Origin: Muribaculum sp.
GTDB lineage: Bacteria; Bacillota; Clostridia; Lachnospirales; Lachnospiraceae
DNA: 64,000 nucleotides
Reading direction: 5' to 3'
Assembly (NCBI GenBank): GCA_023663505.1
Contig: JAMPHH010000003.1
Location: 62,001-126,000 of the forward strand
The notes beneath the pieces were generated by a model that had not been told where the DNA came from, ran no database searches, and was given only the letters and a program-made list of their open reading frames with translations. The position numbers and the translations under genes were made by a program. Positions 52,256 to 60,765 of the stretch are shown piece after piece; the stretch's first letter is position 1, and the number at the start of each line of letters is the position of its first letter.

Positions 52256-52555
52256 AAAAAATCCCGGAATGCCATCTTCTGCATCCCGGGACGGATAATC
52301 TCTAATACCCGCGGTACCACCCGCATTGATGAACGCCTTTGTTCATCCACCTTTTCCACTTAACGCATGGGACGTGCTGCCCTACCTCACCTTCTCCGCC
52401 GATTGCAAACACACTGTCATTTACAATCCGCCGATGCCTTCAAACAGCCTGCTCCAGAGTGTTCCCTTTGCCGCTTCCCACAAACAGCGCTCTCAGTCGG
52501 TGACGCCGTATTCCTGTCATGCTCCCCGGCAAGAGTCTCCTTCATCGCATTTATG
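52256..52555 (-). ncRNA. T-box riboswitch leader of aspS-gatCAB
   Basis: On the - strand the T-box core GGGTGGTACCGCG is at 52322-52310, followed by a terminator: TCCCGGGATGC (52291-52281) pairs with GCATTCCGGGA (52272-52262) and six T follow (52261-52256). A GATTG/CAATC hairpin (about 52425-52395) fits stem III. The descending side of stem I reads GGGAACACTCTGGAGC; GAAC (52464-52461) lies where the specifier is expected by comparison with other T-boxes. It contains both GAA (Glu) and AAC (Asn) in overlapping frames. No GAC for Asp was found at that position. The 465-bp gap upstream of aspS is mostly this leader. Confidence 0.88.
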
Positions 52556-52561
52556 TTACTA

Positions 52562-52590
52562 ATCATATGCGATTCCATGGGAAAAGTCAA
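52562..52590 (-). promoter_or_regulatory. sigma-A promoter of the aspS T-box
   Basis: On the - strand TTGACT (52590-52585), exactly 17 nt, TATGAT (52567-52562). Transcription would start near 52555. Confidence 0.85.
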
Positions 52591-52676
52591 GCAAAAATTT
52601 TATCAAATTGCTCGGCTGCTTATACTATTACAATTTTCTCTTTATCATAGCTTTCCCATCCTATTATTCTAGCCAT

Positions 52677-53594
52677 TTATCTAGGTCCCAAAAACTTATC
52701 CCCATTCAAATGTATCATATGTTCCGGCATCTCCGCTATCCAAACTTCCGTTTCCCATGCCAAGCTCTCCGAAAATTTCTTGTATGTTCTGAAATCAAGA
52801 AATGCCGTTACAAAAATTTTCCCTGCTGTAACTTTTTTCGTCATCTCTATAATTTCTAATATCCTCTTTGGATCCATCGGACCTACAGAGGTTACCGATT
52901 CAACAAAATAAATCCAATCCTTATCTTCTCGATACAGAACCACATCTGGCATCTTATCGTGAAGAGTTATTTCAAATCCAAGTTTTGACAGCATATCAAC
53001 ATTTTTTACGAGATCCTTTTTCGTTGTATCCCCCACATATAAGCACTCGGAGTTTGGTGCAAATCTGGGGGCAAATTGTTCTATAATAGCCTTTTGCAAC
53101 TCATTATGCTGCCCTGATGAAAATTGAAAATCCTCACCATTAATTTTCACGGGCATCATCGTCATTTTCTTCTTAGACATATAAGTGTCTATCAATCTCT
53201 CATGGTATGCCATAAATCGTCCCAATGCATTCTGCCATTCAGAGGAACGATACGTTTTTATCACTTGTAAGGTTTCCGCTGTAATCCTATATCGATAATT
53301 TGGACTATTTGTTGCTTTTCCGTTGTCTTCTACCAACGCAGCCGTTCTAAAATGATGTAGTGCCTGTTTGCGGAATGTTTCCCGGCTGTTCTCCGCATAA
53401 GTTGTTCCATAGTATGTATTGACAAACCGGATAATGTCATGAATGCGAATCCACTCATTATTTGCATCTACCCATGCATCATCTGGTTTCACTCCCGCCA
53501 TTGCCAACAAAACATAGCAACATATATCCGCCTGCTGTGCTTTCGGCATTCCCAATAAATTTAATAAATCTCTTGCTTCATCTACCTTGCCCAC
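52677..53594 (-). CDS. BsuBI/PstI-type restriction endonuclease
   Basis: A 305-residue type II enzyme. The N-terminal half is a winged-helix-like region that begins MGKVDEARDLLNLLGMPKAQ; the C-terminal half has CLYVGDTTKKDLVKN, MPDVVLYREDKDWIYFVESV and MDPKRILEIIEMTKKVTAGK, the PstI-family catalytic pattern with PD and E-x-V. Members cut CTGCAG. GTG 53594 has GGAGGG upstream and overlaps the methyltransferase gene by 17 nt. GC content is clearly lower than in aspS, pointing to acquisition. Confidence 0.88.
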   Translation of the reverse strand: MGKVDEARDLLNLLGMPKAQQADICCYVLLAMAGVKPDDAWVDANNEWIRIHDIIRFVNTYYGTTYAENSRETFRKQALHHFRTAALVEDNGKATNSPNYRYRITAETLQVIKTYRSSEWQNALGRFMAYHERLIDTYMSKKKMTMMPVKINGEDFQFSSGQHNELQKAIIEQFAPRFAPNSECLYVGDTTKKDLVKNVDMLSKLGFEITLHDKMPDVVLYREDKDWIYFVESVTSVGPMDPKRILEIIEMTKKVTAGKIFVTAFLDFRTYKKFSESLAWETEVWIAEMPEHMIHLNGDKFLGPR

Positions 53595-55086
53595 AGTATC
53601 CCTCCAATATCATGTTGCAATTCTTTTCTGACATATCCTGACTTTTCATCAGAATTCTGCCCATCTCTTGTATGGATTCCAAATCCGGCACCGGCATAGA
53701 ATTAACTTCTGTTGAATTAACCTGCGTCGATCCATTCAATATCCGATAATACGAATCATAAAGCGTTGAATTGAAGAGTACATATAAACCGTACACCAAG
53801 CATTCTGACATCTCTGAAAGCAGACCATCAATAAAGTTAATTTTGTTTTGTGTACTTATCTTAGTATACTGTGGATAGTTTTTTGACAAATATACCCCAC
53901 ACTGCAATCTGCGGTGTTCCTCTTTTGCCGTAAATCTTTTCATAAACAAATAATTTCGATTGTCCTGCATCAAGCCCCTCTGATCAGTTACGACATATTC
54001 GTGCTCTTTTTGGATAGGGAAACACACTTGCCCCTTTCGTATATGTTGAGAATAAAAAAGTGGAATTGCCCCTTCCTCAGCTTCATCCCGAAGTATCTCT
54101 CTATTACGGAAATCAACTGTTAATCCTGTTTTCATTTTCAGTCCGATATCCGGCAAAGTTTTATCAAACTTTTGTAACTTTTCTAGGACTTTAACTTCCT
54201 CTTCATTTGTCACAAGGTATACATAATAACCTTCCCCTGATACCACCAAATCATATGGAACATCCAACGCTGTCAAATCTGCGAAATCGTTATTTGACCT
54301 TGAGGAAGTGATTGTTACTTTTTCCGGCACCTCCATAGTCTTTTTTACTTTAATTATAATGGTTTCCTGCAATACTTCTTCCTTGTCAAATACCTTATCT
54401 CTGCTAACAAATAGATGAATATACTCCAATTTTCCCGCAGCCAGAAAATACTCCCTGAATCTCTTAAAATATGCTCCCGAAGTCCACGAACGTGGAATGA
54501 TATAAACCATTTCACCATTCTCTTTTAAATTGAAAAGTCCCATTGCCGCAAAAATAAAGTATAAATTAGGTGCGCCATAACAAACTTCCGGCATAGCTAT
54601 CGCTTCTGGTGCATCCTTGGAAATTTTCATATAGGGTGGATTGCCTATAACCAAATCATACTTTTTAGGATCAGGATTGCCACCAATCATATAATTAAAA
54701 TCCAAATATTGACTCAGAATATAGTTATCGGTAGATACATTGATCGTAATTTTTTTAGTGGAATTACGCTGACAATATTCTAAATTACTTTGCAGCATCG
54801 GAAGGACATTACTGTCATTCTCAAAACATGTCAATTCAATTTCTTCTATCGCTTCTATTTCTTCCAATCGCTCAATTAATGCACAGGATAAAATTCCAGA
54901 TCCTGCCCCAGCGTCCAGAACACTTATCTTTTGCATATCCATGGATATAGAATATAAATTTGCCATAAATCGAGCAGTCTCCATGCTCGTAAAGAATTGT
55001 CCATACTTCTTTCGTTCTTTTTTGGGCATATTTTCAATGTATTGATTTGTAGATTTAATTACATATTCCAACATGTCTTCAACCAT
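53578..55086 (-). CDS. N6-adenine DNA methyltransferase, cognate of the BsuBI-type enzyme
   Basis: A 502-residue methyltransferase of the Eco57I/PstI group. KKERKKYGQFFTSMETARFM (about 19-38) marks the N-terminus, SVLDAGAGSGILSCALIERL the SAM site, and DLVIGNPPYMK the adenine-N6 catalytic NPPY motif. The C-terminal ~200 residues are the target-recognition part. The neighbouring endonuclease implies methylation of A in CTGCAG. It is AT-rich like its partner. ATG 55086 or the in-frame ATG at 55074 may be used. Confidence 0.88.
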   Translation of the reverse strand: MVEDMLEYVIKSTNQYIENMPKKERKKYGQFFTSMETARFMANLYSISMDMQKISVLDAGAGSGILSCALIERLEEIEAIEEIELTCFENDSNVLPMLQSNLEYCQRNSTKKITINVSTDNYILSQYLDFNYMIGGNPDPKKYDLVIGNPPYMKISKDAPEAIAMPEVCYGAPNLYFIFAAMGLFNLKENGEMVYIIPRSWTSGAYFKRFREYFLAAGKLEYIHLFVSRDKVFDKEEVLQETIIIKVKKTMEVPEKVTITSSRSNNDFADLTALDVPYDLVVSGEGYYVYLVTNEEEVKVLEKLQKFDKTLPDIGLKMKTGLTVDFRNREILRDEAEEGAIPLFYSQHIRKGQVCFPIQKEHEYVVTDQRGLMQDNRNYLFMKRFTAKEEHRRLQCGVYLSKNYPQYTKISTQNKINFIDGLLSEMSECLVYGLYVLFNSTLYDSYYRILNGSTQVNSTEVNSMPVPDLESIQEMGRILMKSQDMSEKNCNMILEGYCGQGR

Positions 55087-55141
55087 ATCCCACTTCGCTT
55101 TTTGTCATAAACCCATCTATACAATTAATCCTTTCAAAAAC

Positions 55142-57109
55142 CTAATTTGTTACTTCAACCTTCCACTCATCTTCTGAAAATTCCATAATATTTACCAGTT
55201 GCTTACAAAAATTATAGATAGATGTAGCACTTAAATTGGCTTCATAGAAATATCCATTAGCTAACTCTTTAGGTCGCCTAAATGCTGTTCTATCCTTACC
55301 AAGAAGAGAAGGATACTCTTCTTCTATGGATTCAATCTTTTCTGGTGCCAAATCTGAAACCACTTGCAAGGTGTATAAAAGCACATCCGACCAATAATTA
55401 ACATTATATTCCTGCCCTAAAACCATTAATGAGTATGGTTTTGTTCCCGTTACATCAGAAAATTCATTACTGTTAATTTTTTCTCCAAAATATGGATATA
55501 CCTGCATAACCTTATCAGCCAATACTTCTGTTCTCTTTTTTATCTCATCCTCTGACCATTTTTCAATTGTTGAAAAATATTTATTTATTTCTAGATGGGA
55601 CTCACCATATATACCACACTTCTTTTTAAAACTGCTGTTAGAAAGTTCAGAATTATACGCTGTTAAAGTCAAATTCCCCAATGTGTTTAAATATATTTCA
55701 TGTACTTCCTCAAACTTATCTCCTAAGTGTATTTGCCATTCTTCTGTTAATTTTTGTGGCATGATATGCTCGATTGTCATATTTTCCAACAAACTCATCT
55801 CTTTATGTCCAAAAGATTCCTCCAAACGATCCAAAATGATTTTTGTCTTCTTTACCCTATCTCCATTTCCATACAATTTTGCTATTTTCAAATTTTCCTT
55901 AAATTCATAATCTTTAGGGTAATTTTTAGATTGCAAAACACTTTTCAATTTTCCTAAATATGAGCCATTCTCTACTTTTTGCATCTGTCCAAAAACTTGT
56001 GGAAATACTTTATTTAACTGGTTGGTAGGGACTCCACATACAAAACGTCTAATAATAAAATTTTCAATTACAACAAACATATCTGCCAATTCATCTGCCG
56101 ATATTTCACCATTCACATACAATCCATACAAATTAAGCAATAACGGATACGATGTAGATATATCCAATCGTTTTAATACACTTAATTCCTTGCTAAGTTT
56201 CTTATTTGGTTCATTCTCTGGATATAAAAATAAATTATAAATTTTAGAAAATTTGTTTAAGTCTTGCAAACAAACATCTATCCCTTTCTCATCTATCAGA
56301 TCCTTTAAAACATTATAAACATCTCCTGTATTAATATTGTCGCCATTCATTGTTAAATAATGACGCACAAAATCAGGAATTGTGTCCTCCAATCTGTCCT
56401 GCATAGGTTTCCATATTTCATTATATACTTGATCTTGCCTATCGACATGGATATTCATAAATACATAATTTCTAATCAAATCTGCTACGGATAAGGGCTT
56501 CCCTTTGTGGTTAAGGCTTTCAAAAACAAGATACGGATTATCCGCTGAATCCAAAACAATGCTGACAACAGACATCTTTGTTGTAATAATGGTCTTCATT
56601 TTGTCTAAATCAATATTCAAGGAAAGTTTCCTCTTAAAAAAGGAATATGCATCCCACATTCCATGTTCAAGCTTTTCTGTCGGATTTGCGCTAATATTTG
56701 TAAAAGCATTTCGATCAACCTGAGTGGGCAATAATTTGTAAAAATCATTGCCTCTTTTATATGGATTTACTAAGTAAATATTTTTTATTTCCTCAAACTT
56801 TTCCTGTTCCCCCATTTCATGGTATAAATCTCCAATAACCATTAAAATCAAATAAAATGTTGTAATTCTTTGTTGTCCATCAATCAATAAAAACTTTGCA
56901 ACACCTTCCGGTACCGATTTTGCCGGAATAGTAACTATTGACCCCATAAAATGTTGCTTTGGTTCTTCCGAATCATATAACTCTTTAATGTCTTCCCACA
57001 AAGTCGTCCATTCTTTTTTGCTCCAACTATATGAACGCTGAAATAGGGGCACAACATATTGTTTTACGCCTTCAAAAATTGGCTGAAAAATTGTTGAAGA
57101 TACATCCAT
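55142..57109 (-). CDS. GmrSD-type DUF262/DUF1524 restriction protein
   Basis: A 655-residue single-chain protein. The DUF262 part has FVPL-like YVVPLFQRSYSWSKKEW (18-34) and IDGQQRITT (76-84), the NTP-binding/hydrolysis motif of GmrS. The DUF1524 nuclease part has IEHIMPQKL (446-454), LGNLTLT (477-483) and NSELSN (486-491), an HNH-like site. GmrSD restricts DNA with modified cytosine, such as glucosylated hydroxymethylcytosine of phages. AAAGGAG precedes ATG 57109. It lies between a type II system and recQ and is AT-rich. Confidence 0.85.
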   Translation of the reverse strand: MDVSSTIFQPIFEGVKQYVVPLFQRSYSWSKKEWTTLWEDIKELYDSEEPKQHFMGSIVTIPAKSVPEGVAKFLLIDGQQRITTFYLILMVIGDLYHEMGEQEKFEEIKNIYLVNPYKRGNDFYKLLPTQVDRNAFTNISANPTEKLEHGMWDAYSFFKRKLSLNIDLDKMKTIITTKMSVVSIVLDSADNPYLVFESLNHKGKPLSVADLIRNYVFMNIHVDRQDQVYNEIWKPMQDRLEDTIPDFVRHYLTMNGDNINTGDVYNVLKDLIDEKGIDVCLQDLNKFSKIYNLFLYPENEPNKKLSKELSVLKRLDISTSYPLLLNLYGLYVNGEISADELADMFVVIENFIIRRFVCGVPTNQLNKVFPQVFGQMQKVENGSYLGKLKSVLQSKNYPKDYEFKENLKIAKLYGNGDRVKKTKIILDRLEESFGHKEMSLLENMTIEHIMPQKLTEEWQIHLGDKFEEVHEIYLNTLGNLTLTAYNSELSNSSFKKKCGIYGESHLEINKYFSTIEKWSEDEIKKRTEVLADKVMQVYPYFGEKINSNEFSDVTGTKPYSLMVLGQEYNVNYWSDVLLYTLQVVSDLAPEKIESIEEEYPSLLGKDRTAFRRPKELANGYFYEANLSATSIYNFCKQLVNIMEFSEDEWKVEVTN

Positions 57110-57211
57110 GTCTTTCTCCTTTGCGTTTACCGCTTTTATCGTTATAGAACTTAGTTAAATTCAATGCTGTCTCAAAAATTATTTCCCGTGACCTTATATC
57201 ACTTTAAAAAT

Positions 57212-57240
57212 ATTATATGTTTGCACAGCCAGATTGTAAA
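57212..57240 (-). promoter_or_regulatory. sigma-A promoter of the GmrSD gene
   Basis: On the - strand TTTACA (57240-57235), 17 nt, TATAAT (57217-57212). Leader of about 95 nt. Confidence 0.75.
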
Positions 57241-57308
57241 GAAAAACATTATGCAAATCCAAAGTCACACTTTAGATTTTACTAAAAACCAGCTTTGTTT
57301 GCAAGCCC

Positions 57309-59228
57309 TTATTCCCGCTCCGTATAATACAGTATCTCCCTTCTGCCCTGCGTAAATTCTCTTATCGTCTCCAAGAAATCTTTTCCGTATTTCTCGACCT
57401 TATACTCTCCCATGCCGTTCACCTGCAGCATCTCCTGCGGGCTAAGCGGCAGCTTCACGCACATGTCCACGAGCATTTTATCCGTGCCGACAATATAGGG
57501 CGGCATTCCTTCCCTGCGCGCCAAGGCGACTCGGGTCTCCCGCAGCCTGTCAAAAAGCTCCAGTCCCCTCGACGTGAGAGTGTCTGAGATCCTCTGGGAC
57601 TTCTTCCCCTTGCCTGACCTTCCTGTTCCACCGACAGCGTCCGAAGCCGCGCCGCCGTCTGCTCCGCCGCCTGACAATCCCTGCCTGCCCGCGGCAACCC
57701 GCAGCAGGATCGGCTGCTCCTGTCCCATCAACTCCCCTGCGGACGCCCCCAGCTTCAACACAGCGTATTTGTCATTGGTGACATAGAGCGCACCCTTGTC
57801 AACCAGCTCAGCGATCACCTGTTTTAAATAGCTCTCGCTGCATCCCCGTTCCGCCCCAAAGCAGTCCAGACTGTCAAACCCATAGGATAGAAGCTTGTTC
57901 TTCCGCTCGCCCCGCAGGATACCAACCACCACATTGATGCCAAAGCGCCCCCTGATCGCCCTCACACACTGCAAAATATGACGGCAGGTCTCCGACACGT
58001 CAACTTCCTCATATTCCGCCAGACAGTTGGAGCAATTCCCGCAATCGCATGCCCGCTCCCCGAAATACCTGAGCACATATGCGCGCAGACAGTCCTTGGT
58101 GGTGCAATACCTTGTCATCGCTTGCAAACGCTTCCTGTCACGCTCCTGTACCGCCTCGTTCTCCTCGGGAGTCATGTCCGCCCGCACTTCCTTATTGTCA
58201 ATCAAATACTGATTGAGCATCACGTCCTGCGGCGAGTACAGCAGCACACAATCCGCCCGCTCCCCGTCGCGCCCCGCGCGCCCTGCCTCCTGATAATAAT
58301 TCTCTATGCTCTGGGGCATATTATAGTGCAAGACATATCGCACATTGGACTTGTCTATCCCCATGCCAAAGGCGTTGGTCGCCACCACCACGGGCTTTTC
58401 GTCATAAATAAAAGCGTCCTGATTGCGCTTGCGCTCCTCGTTGGAAAGCCCTGCGTGATACTTTGCCACGGGAACCCCGTTTCCCTCCAAAAGCTCATAC
58501 ACCGCCTCCACGTTCTTCCTCGTGGCGCAGTAGATAATGCCGCTCTCGCCCCCGTGCTCCCGCACATATCGAAGCGCCGCCAATGGTCTGTTCTTCTGCT
58601 CGCGCACCTCAAAATACAGATTTTCCCGATTAAAGCCCGTCACCGTCACAGCCGGATCCTGTAATCTCAGCACGCAAAGAATATCCTCCCGCACCTCCTG
58701 CGTCGCCGTCGCCGTAAAAGCCGACACGACAGGACGCCCCGGCAGGGACTCGATCATTTTCACAATATTGAGATAGCTGGGGCGGAAATCCTGCCCCCAC
58801 TGGGAGATACAATGCGCCTCGTCCACCGCCACCATGGAGATCTCCACCGCTCTTGTGAAGCTCTGAAAGCCATAGGTCTCCAACCTCTCCGGCGCCACAT
58901 AGATAATCTTATACTGCCCCCTGCGCGCATTGGCAAGCGCCTTCTCCATCTGGGTCTCCGTCAGGGTACTGTTCAAATATGCCGCGTGAATACCTGCGTC
59001 ATTCAACGCCCGCACCTGATCCTTCATGAGCGAGATCAGGGGGGATATCACAATCGTAATCCCAGGCATCATCAACGCGGGCACTTGGTAACAGAGGGAC
59101 TTCCCCGCGCCCGTCGGCATAATGGCAAGGACGTCCTGCCCCTCCAAGATACTGTCTATGATTCCCTCCTGACTGCCCCGAAAGGAATCGTAGCCAAAAT
59201 ATGTTTTTAAAACCTCATGTTTGGTCAT
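57309..59228 (-). CDS. recQ: ATP-dependent DNA helicase RecQ
   Basis: A 639-residue 3'-5' helicase. Walker A is GAGKS (40-44), box II is VDEAHCISQWGQDFRPSY, and the second core has NAFGMGIDKSNVR and EAGRAGRDG. A four-Cys zinc site (CLRAYVLRYFGERACDCGNC) and winged helix follow, then a C-terminal HRDC domain (about 555-630), with a Gly-rich linker before it. Its ATG overlaps the vsr stop (ATGA), so it is coupled to the restriction-modification genes upstream. Confidence 0.95.
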   Translation of the reverse strand: MTKHEVLKTYFGYDSFRGSQEGIIDSILEGQDVLAIMPTGAGKSLCYQVPALMMPGITIVISPLISLMKDQVRALNDAGIHAAYLNSTLTETQMEKALANARRGQYKIIYVAPERLETYGFQSFTRAVEISMVAVDEAHCISQWGQDFRPSYLNIVKMIESLPGRPVVSAFTATATQEVREDILCVLRLQDPAVTVTGFNRENLYFEVREQKNRPLAALRYVREHGGESGIIYCATRKNVEAVYELLEGNGVPVAKYHAGLSNEERKRNQDAFIYDEKPVVVATNAFGMGIDKSNVRYVLHYNMPQSIENYYQEAGRAGRDGERADCVLLYSPQDVMLNQYLIDNKEVRADMTPEENEAVQERDRKRLQAMTRYCTTKDCLRAYVLRYFGERACDCGNCSNCLAEYEEVDVSETCRHILQCVRAIRGRFGINVVVGILRGERKNKLLSYGFDSLDCFGAERGCSESYLKQVIAELVDKGALYVTNDKYAVLKLGASAGELMGQEQPILLRVAAGRQGLSGGGADGGAASDAVGGTGRSGKGKKSQRISDTLTSRGLELFDRLRETRVALARREGMPPYIVGTDKMLVDMCVKLPLSPQEMLQVNGMGEYKVEKYGKDFLETIREFTQGRREILYYTERE

Positions 59229-59700
59229 GTATAATTGCTATCCTCCAGCCCGCCGTCAAACCGCGTCATCTCTATGTCAAAAATTGCGTCCTCAATCGCT
59301 CGGATACATTCATCCGTATGCGACAATATCTCTTTTCCCCAAAACCGGACAACTGTCCAACCCATAGCACAAAGCTTTTGATTGACCTCGATATCCCTGT
59401 TTTGGTTCCTTTCGATCTTATTCACCCAGAATTCTGGATTCTTCCCTTTTTGAAGCCTTGGCTTCAATACCTCCCAATCCTTGCCGTACCAAAATTCCGA
59501 ATCACAGAAAATAGCAAGCATATACTTGGTAGGACTATATCCGGCGTACCCGGCAGCGCGGAGATATTTTTCCTATAACGATATCCTTTGTCCCACAACG
59601 CCTTGCGAAGCTTCACCTCAATATCGGTATCCTTGGAATGAACCGCACTCATTATTTTATAGGTTTGTTCCGGCGTGTATCTGCCCATAAATTTCCCCAT
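59225..59700 (-). pseudogene. vsr: very short patch repair endonuclease, frameshifted
   Basis: Two frames together make one Vsr protein. The first (59700 to about 59528) reads YTPEQTYKIMSAVHSKDTDI, then GYRYRKNISALPGTPDIVLP. The second (about 59527 to 59225) continues KYMLAIFCDSEFWYGKDWEV and ends after GWTVVRFWGKEIL. One base appears to be missing at about 59525-59530 (CCAAG where CCNAAG is needed). Vsr nicks T-G mismatches that arise by deamination of 5-methylcytosine, fitting the C5 methyltransferase next to it. The usual FWH is FWY here, so a conserved His is lost too. It could be decayed or a sequencing slip. Confidence 0.8.
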
Positions 59701-59712
59701 TTCGATGCTTCT

Positions 59713-60765
59713 TTACCTCACATACTTCCTCAAGATATGTATAAATTCCTCAGAAATCAGACTCTCGACTTCCGATTCCGGCATATTCTTAAAACGCTCA
59801 AGTGTCTGATTCTTTTTAATCAACTGATTTGATATCTTCAAATTCTGTTGTACCAAATCAACCCATATGCCAATCCGTCCATCAGTTTCATCGTCAACAT
59901 GCCAATATCTCTCTACTTCTTTCTTTGACATATTTGTAATACGCTTGACAATGAGATCAATATTTTCTATTGTCCTATACATTACTGCGGAAAAATACAC
60001 GCCCTGATACAATACCACGCCACCTGCCGAAAAAATATCTCTCACGCATGTACACCACACCAGACAACCATACATCATCCATTGGGCAAAATTGTCGTAA
60101 TCGCTTCCAAACACCTCCGGAAATAAAGCAATTCCATCATTCAGGTACACATCCTTCTCATCAGGACTCAGATCAGCATAGGAAGTCGTTTTATCTTCAC
60201 TCCACCATGTGGATTTATCCGTGCGAAGCAGCTCCCTTATCCTTCGGTTTAAATCCTCTCCGCTCAACTCCAATAAGTCCTCGGCATCATTACGGGTAAT
60301 GTAATCCTCTCCCGCAGGAATATCCAAGTCAAGATAGATTCGCGGACTATGCGTTACTTTTAGATCCCGCCAACATTCTTTATATCTCTTTAGCCTGACC
60401 TCCGGTTCCTTTCCGCCAAACTTTCCCATGAAAACAAAAGTGTCGTCAACGTCATTTTTCAAGCTCTCGTAAATACTTCCGCCTTGTATTTCCCATTTGT
60501 CCGAATCCGTCTTTTTTACCTCTATACCTATCGTGATCTCCGCTTCATCATCTGTAATAACATAATCCGGAAATTTTTGCGGGCTGTGTGAAATCTGTTC
60601 CGCCTTAATTCCAGCCTCTTGAAGCGCCCCCTTGACAACCTGTTCAAATTCCGTGCCGCTCATTTTAATTTTTCCATTCGCCGCCACCCTGTCATCAAGG
60701 TTCCTTTTCGCAATCTGTGTGGCGGCATTAAGAATGTTCAAATATGTCTGCATTCTATCCAACAT
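59713..60765 (-). CDS. putative PD-(D/E)XK-like type II restriction endonuclease
   Basis: A 350-residue protein without a family I can name. Near residues 65-84 it has FPDYVITDDE followed by IGIEVKK, a Pro-Asp...Glu-x-Lys nuclease pattern. The rest includes LDLDIPAGEDYITRNDAEDL and an aromatic-rich central part. It overlaps the C5 methyltransferase gene by 11 nt and lies just before vsr, the usual place for the matching endonuclease. I chose ATG 60765 for its GGGGAGG spacing; other in-frame starts exist at 60783 and 60774. Recognition sequence unknown. Confidence 0.6.
   Translation of the reverse strand: MLDRMQTYLNILNAATQIAKRNLDDRVAANGKIKMSGTEFEQVVKGALQEAGIKAEQISHSPQKFPDYVITDDEAEITIGIEVKKTDSDKWEIQGGSIYESLKNDVDDTFVFMGKFGGKEPEVRLKRYKECWRDLKVTHSPRIYLDLDIPAGEDYITRNDAEDLLELSGEDLNRRIRELLRTDKSTWWSEDKTTSYADLSPDEKDVYLNDGIALFPEVFGSDYDNFAQWMMYGCLVWCTCVRDIFSAGGVVLYQGVYFSAVMYRTIENIDLIVKRITNMSKKEVERYWHVDDETDGRIGIWVDLVQQNLKISNQLIKKNQTLERFKNMPESEVESLISEEFIHILRKYVR

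Noticed and set aside
52391..52430. GAC triplet in the T-box leader as an Asp specifier
   Set aside because: It lies in the hairpin that fits stem III rather than in the descending side of stem I.
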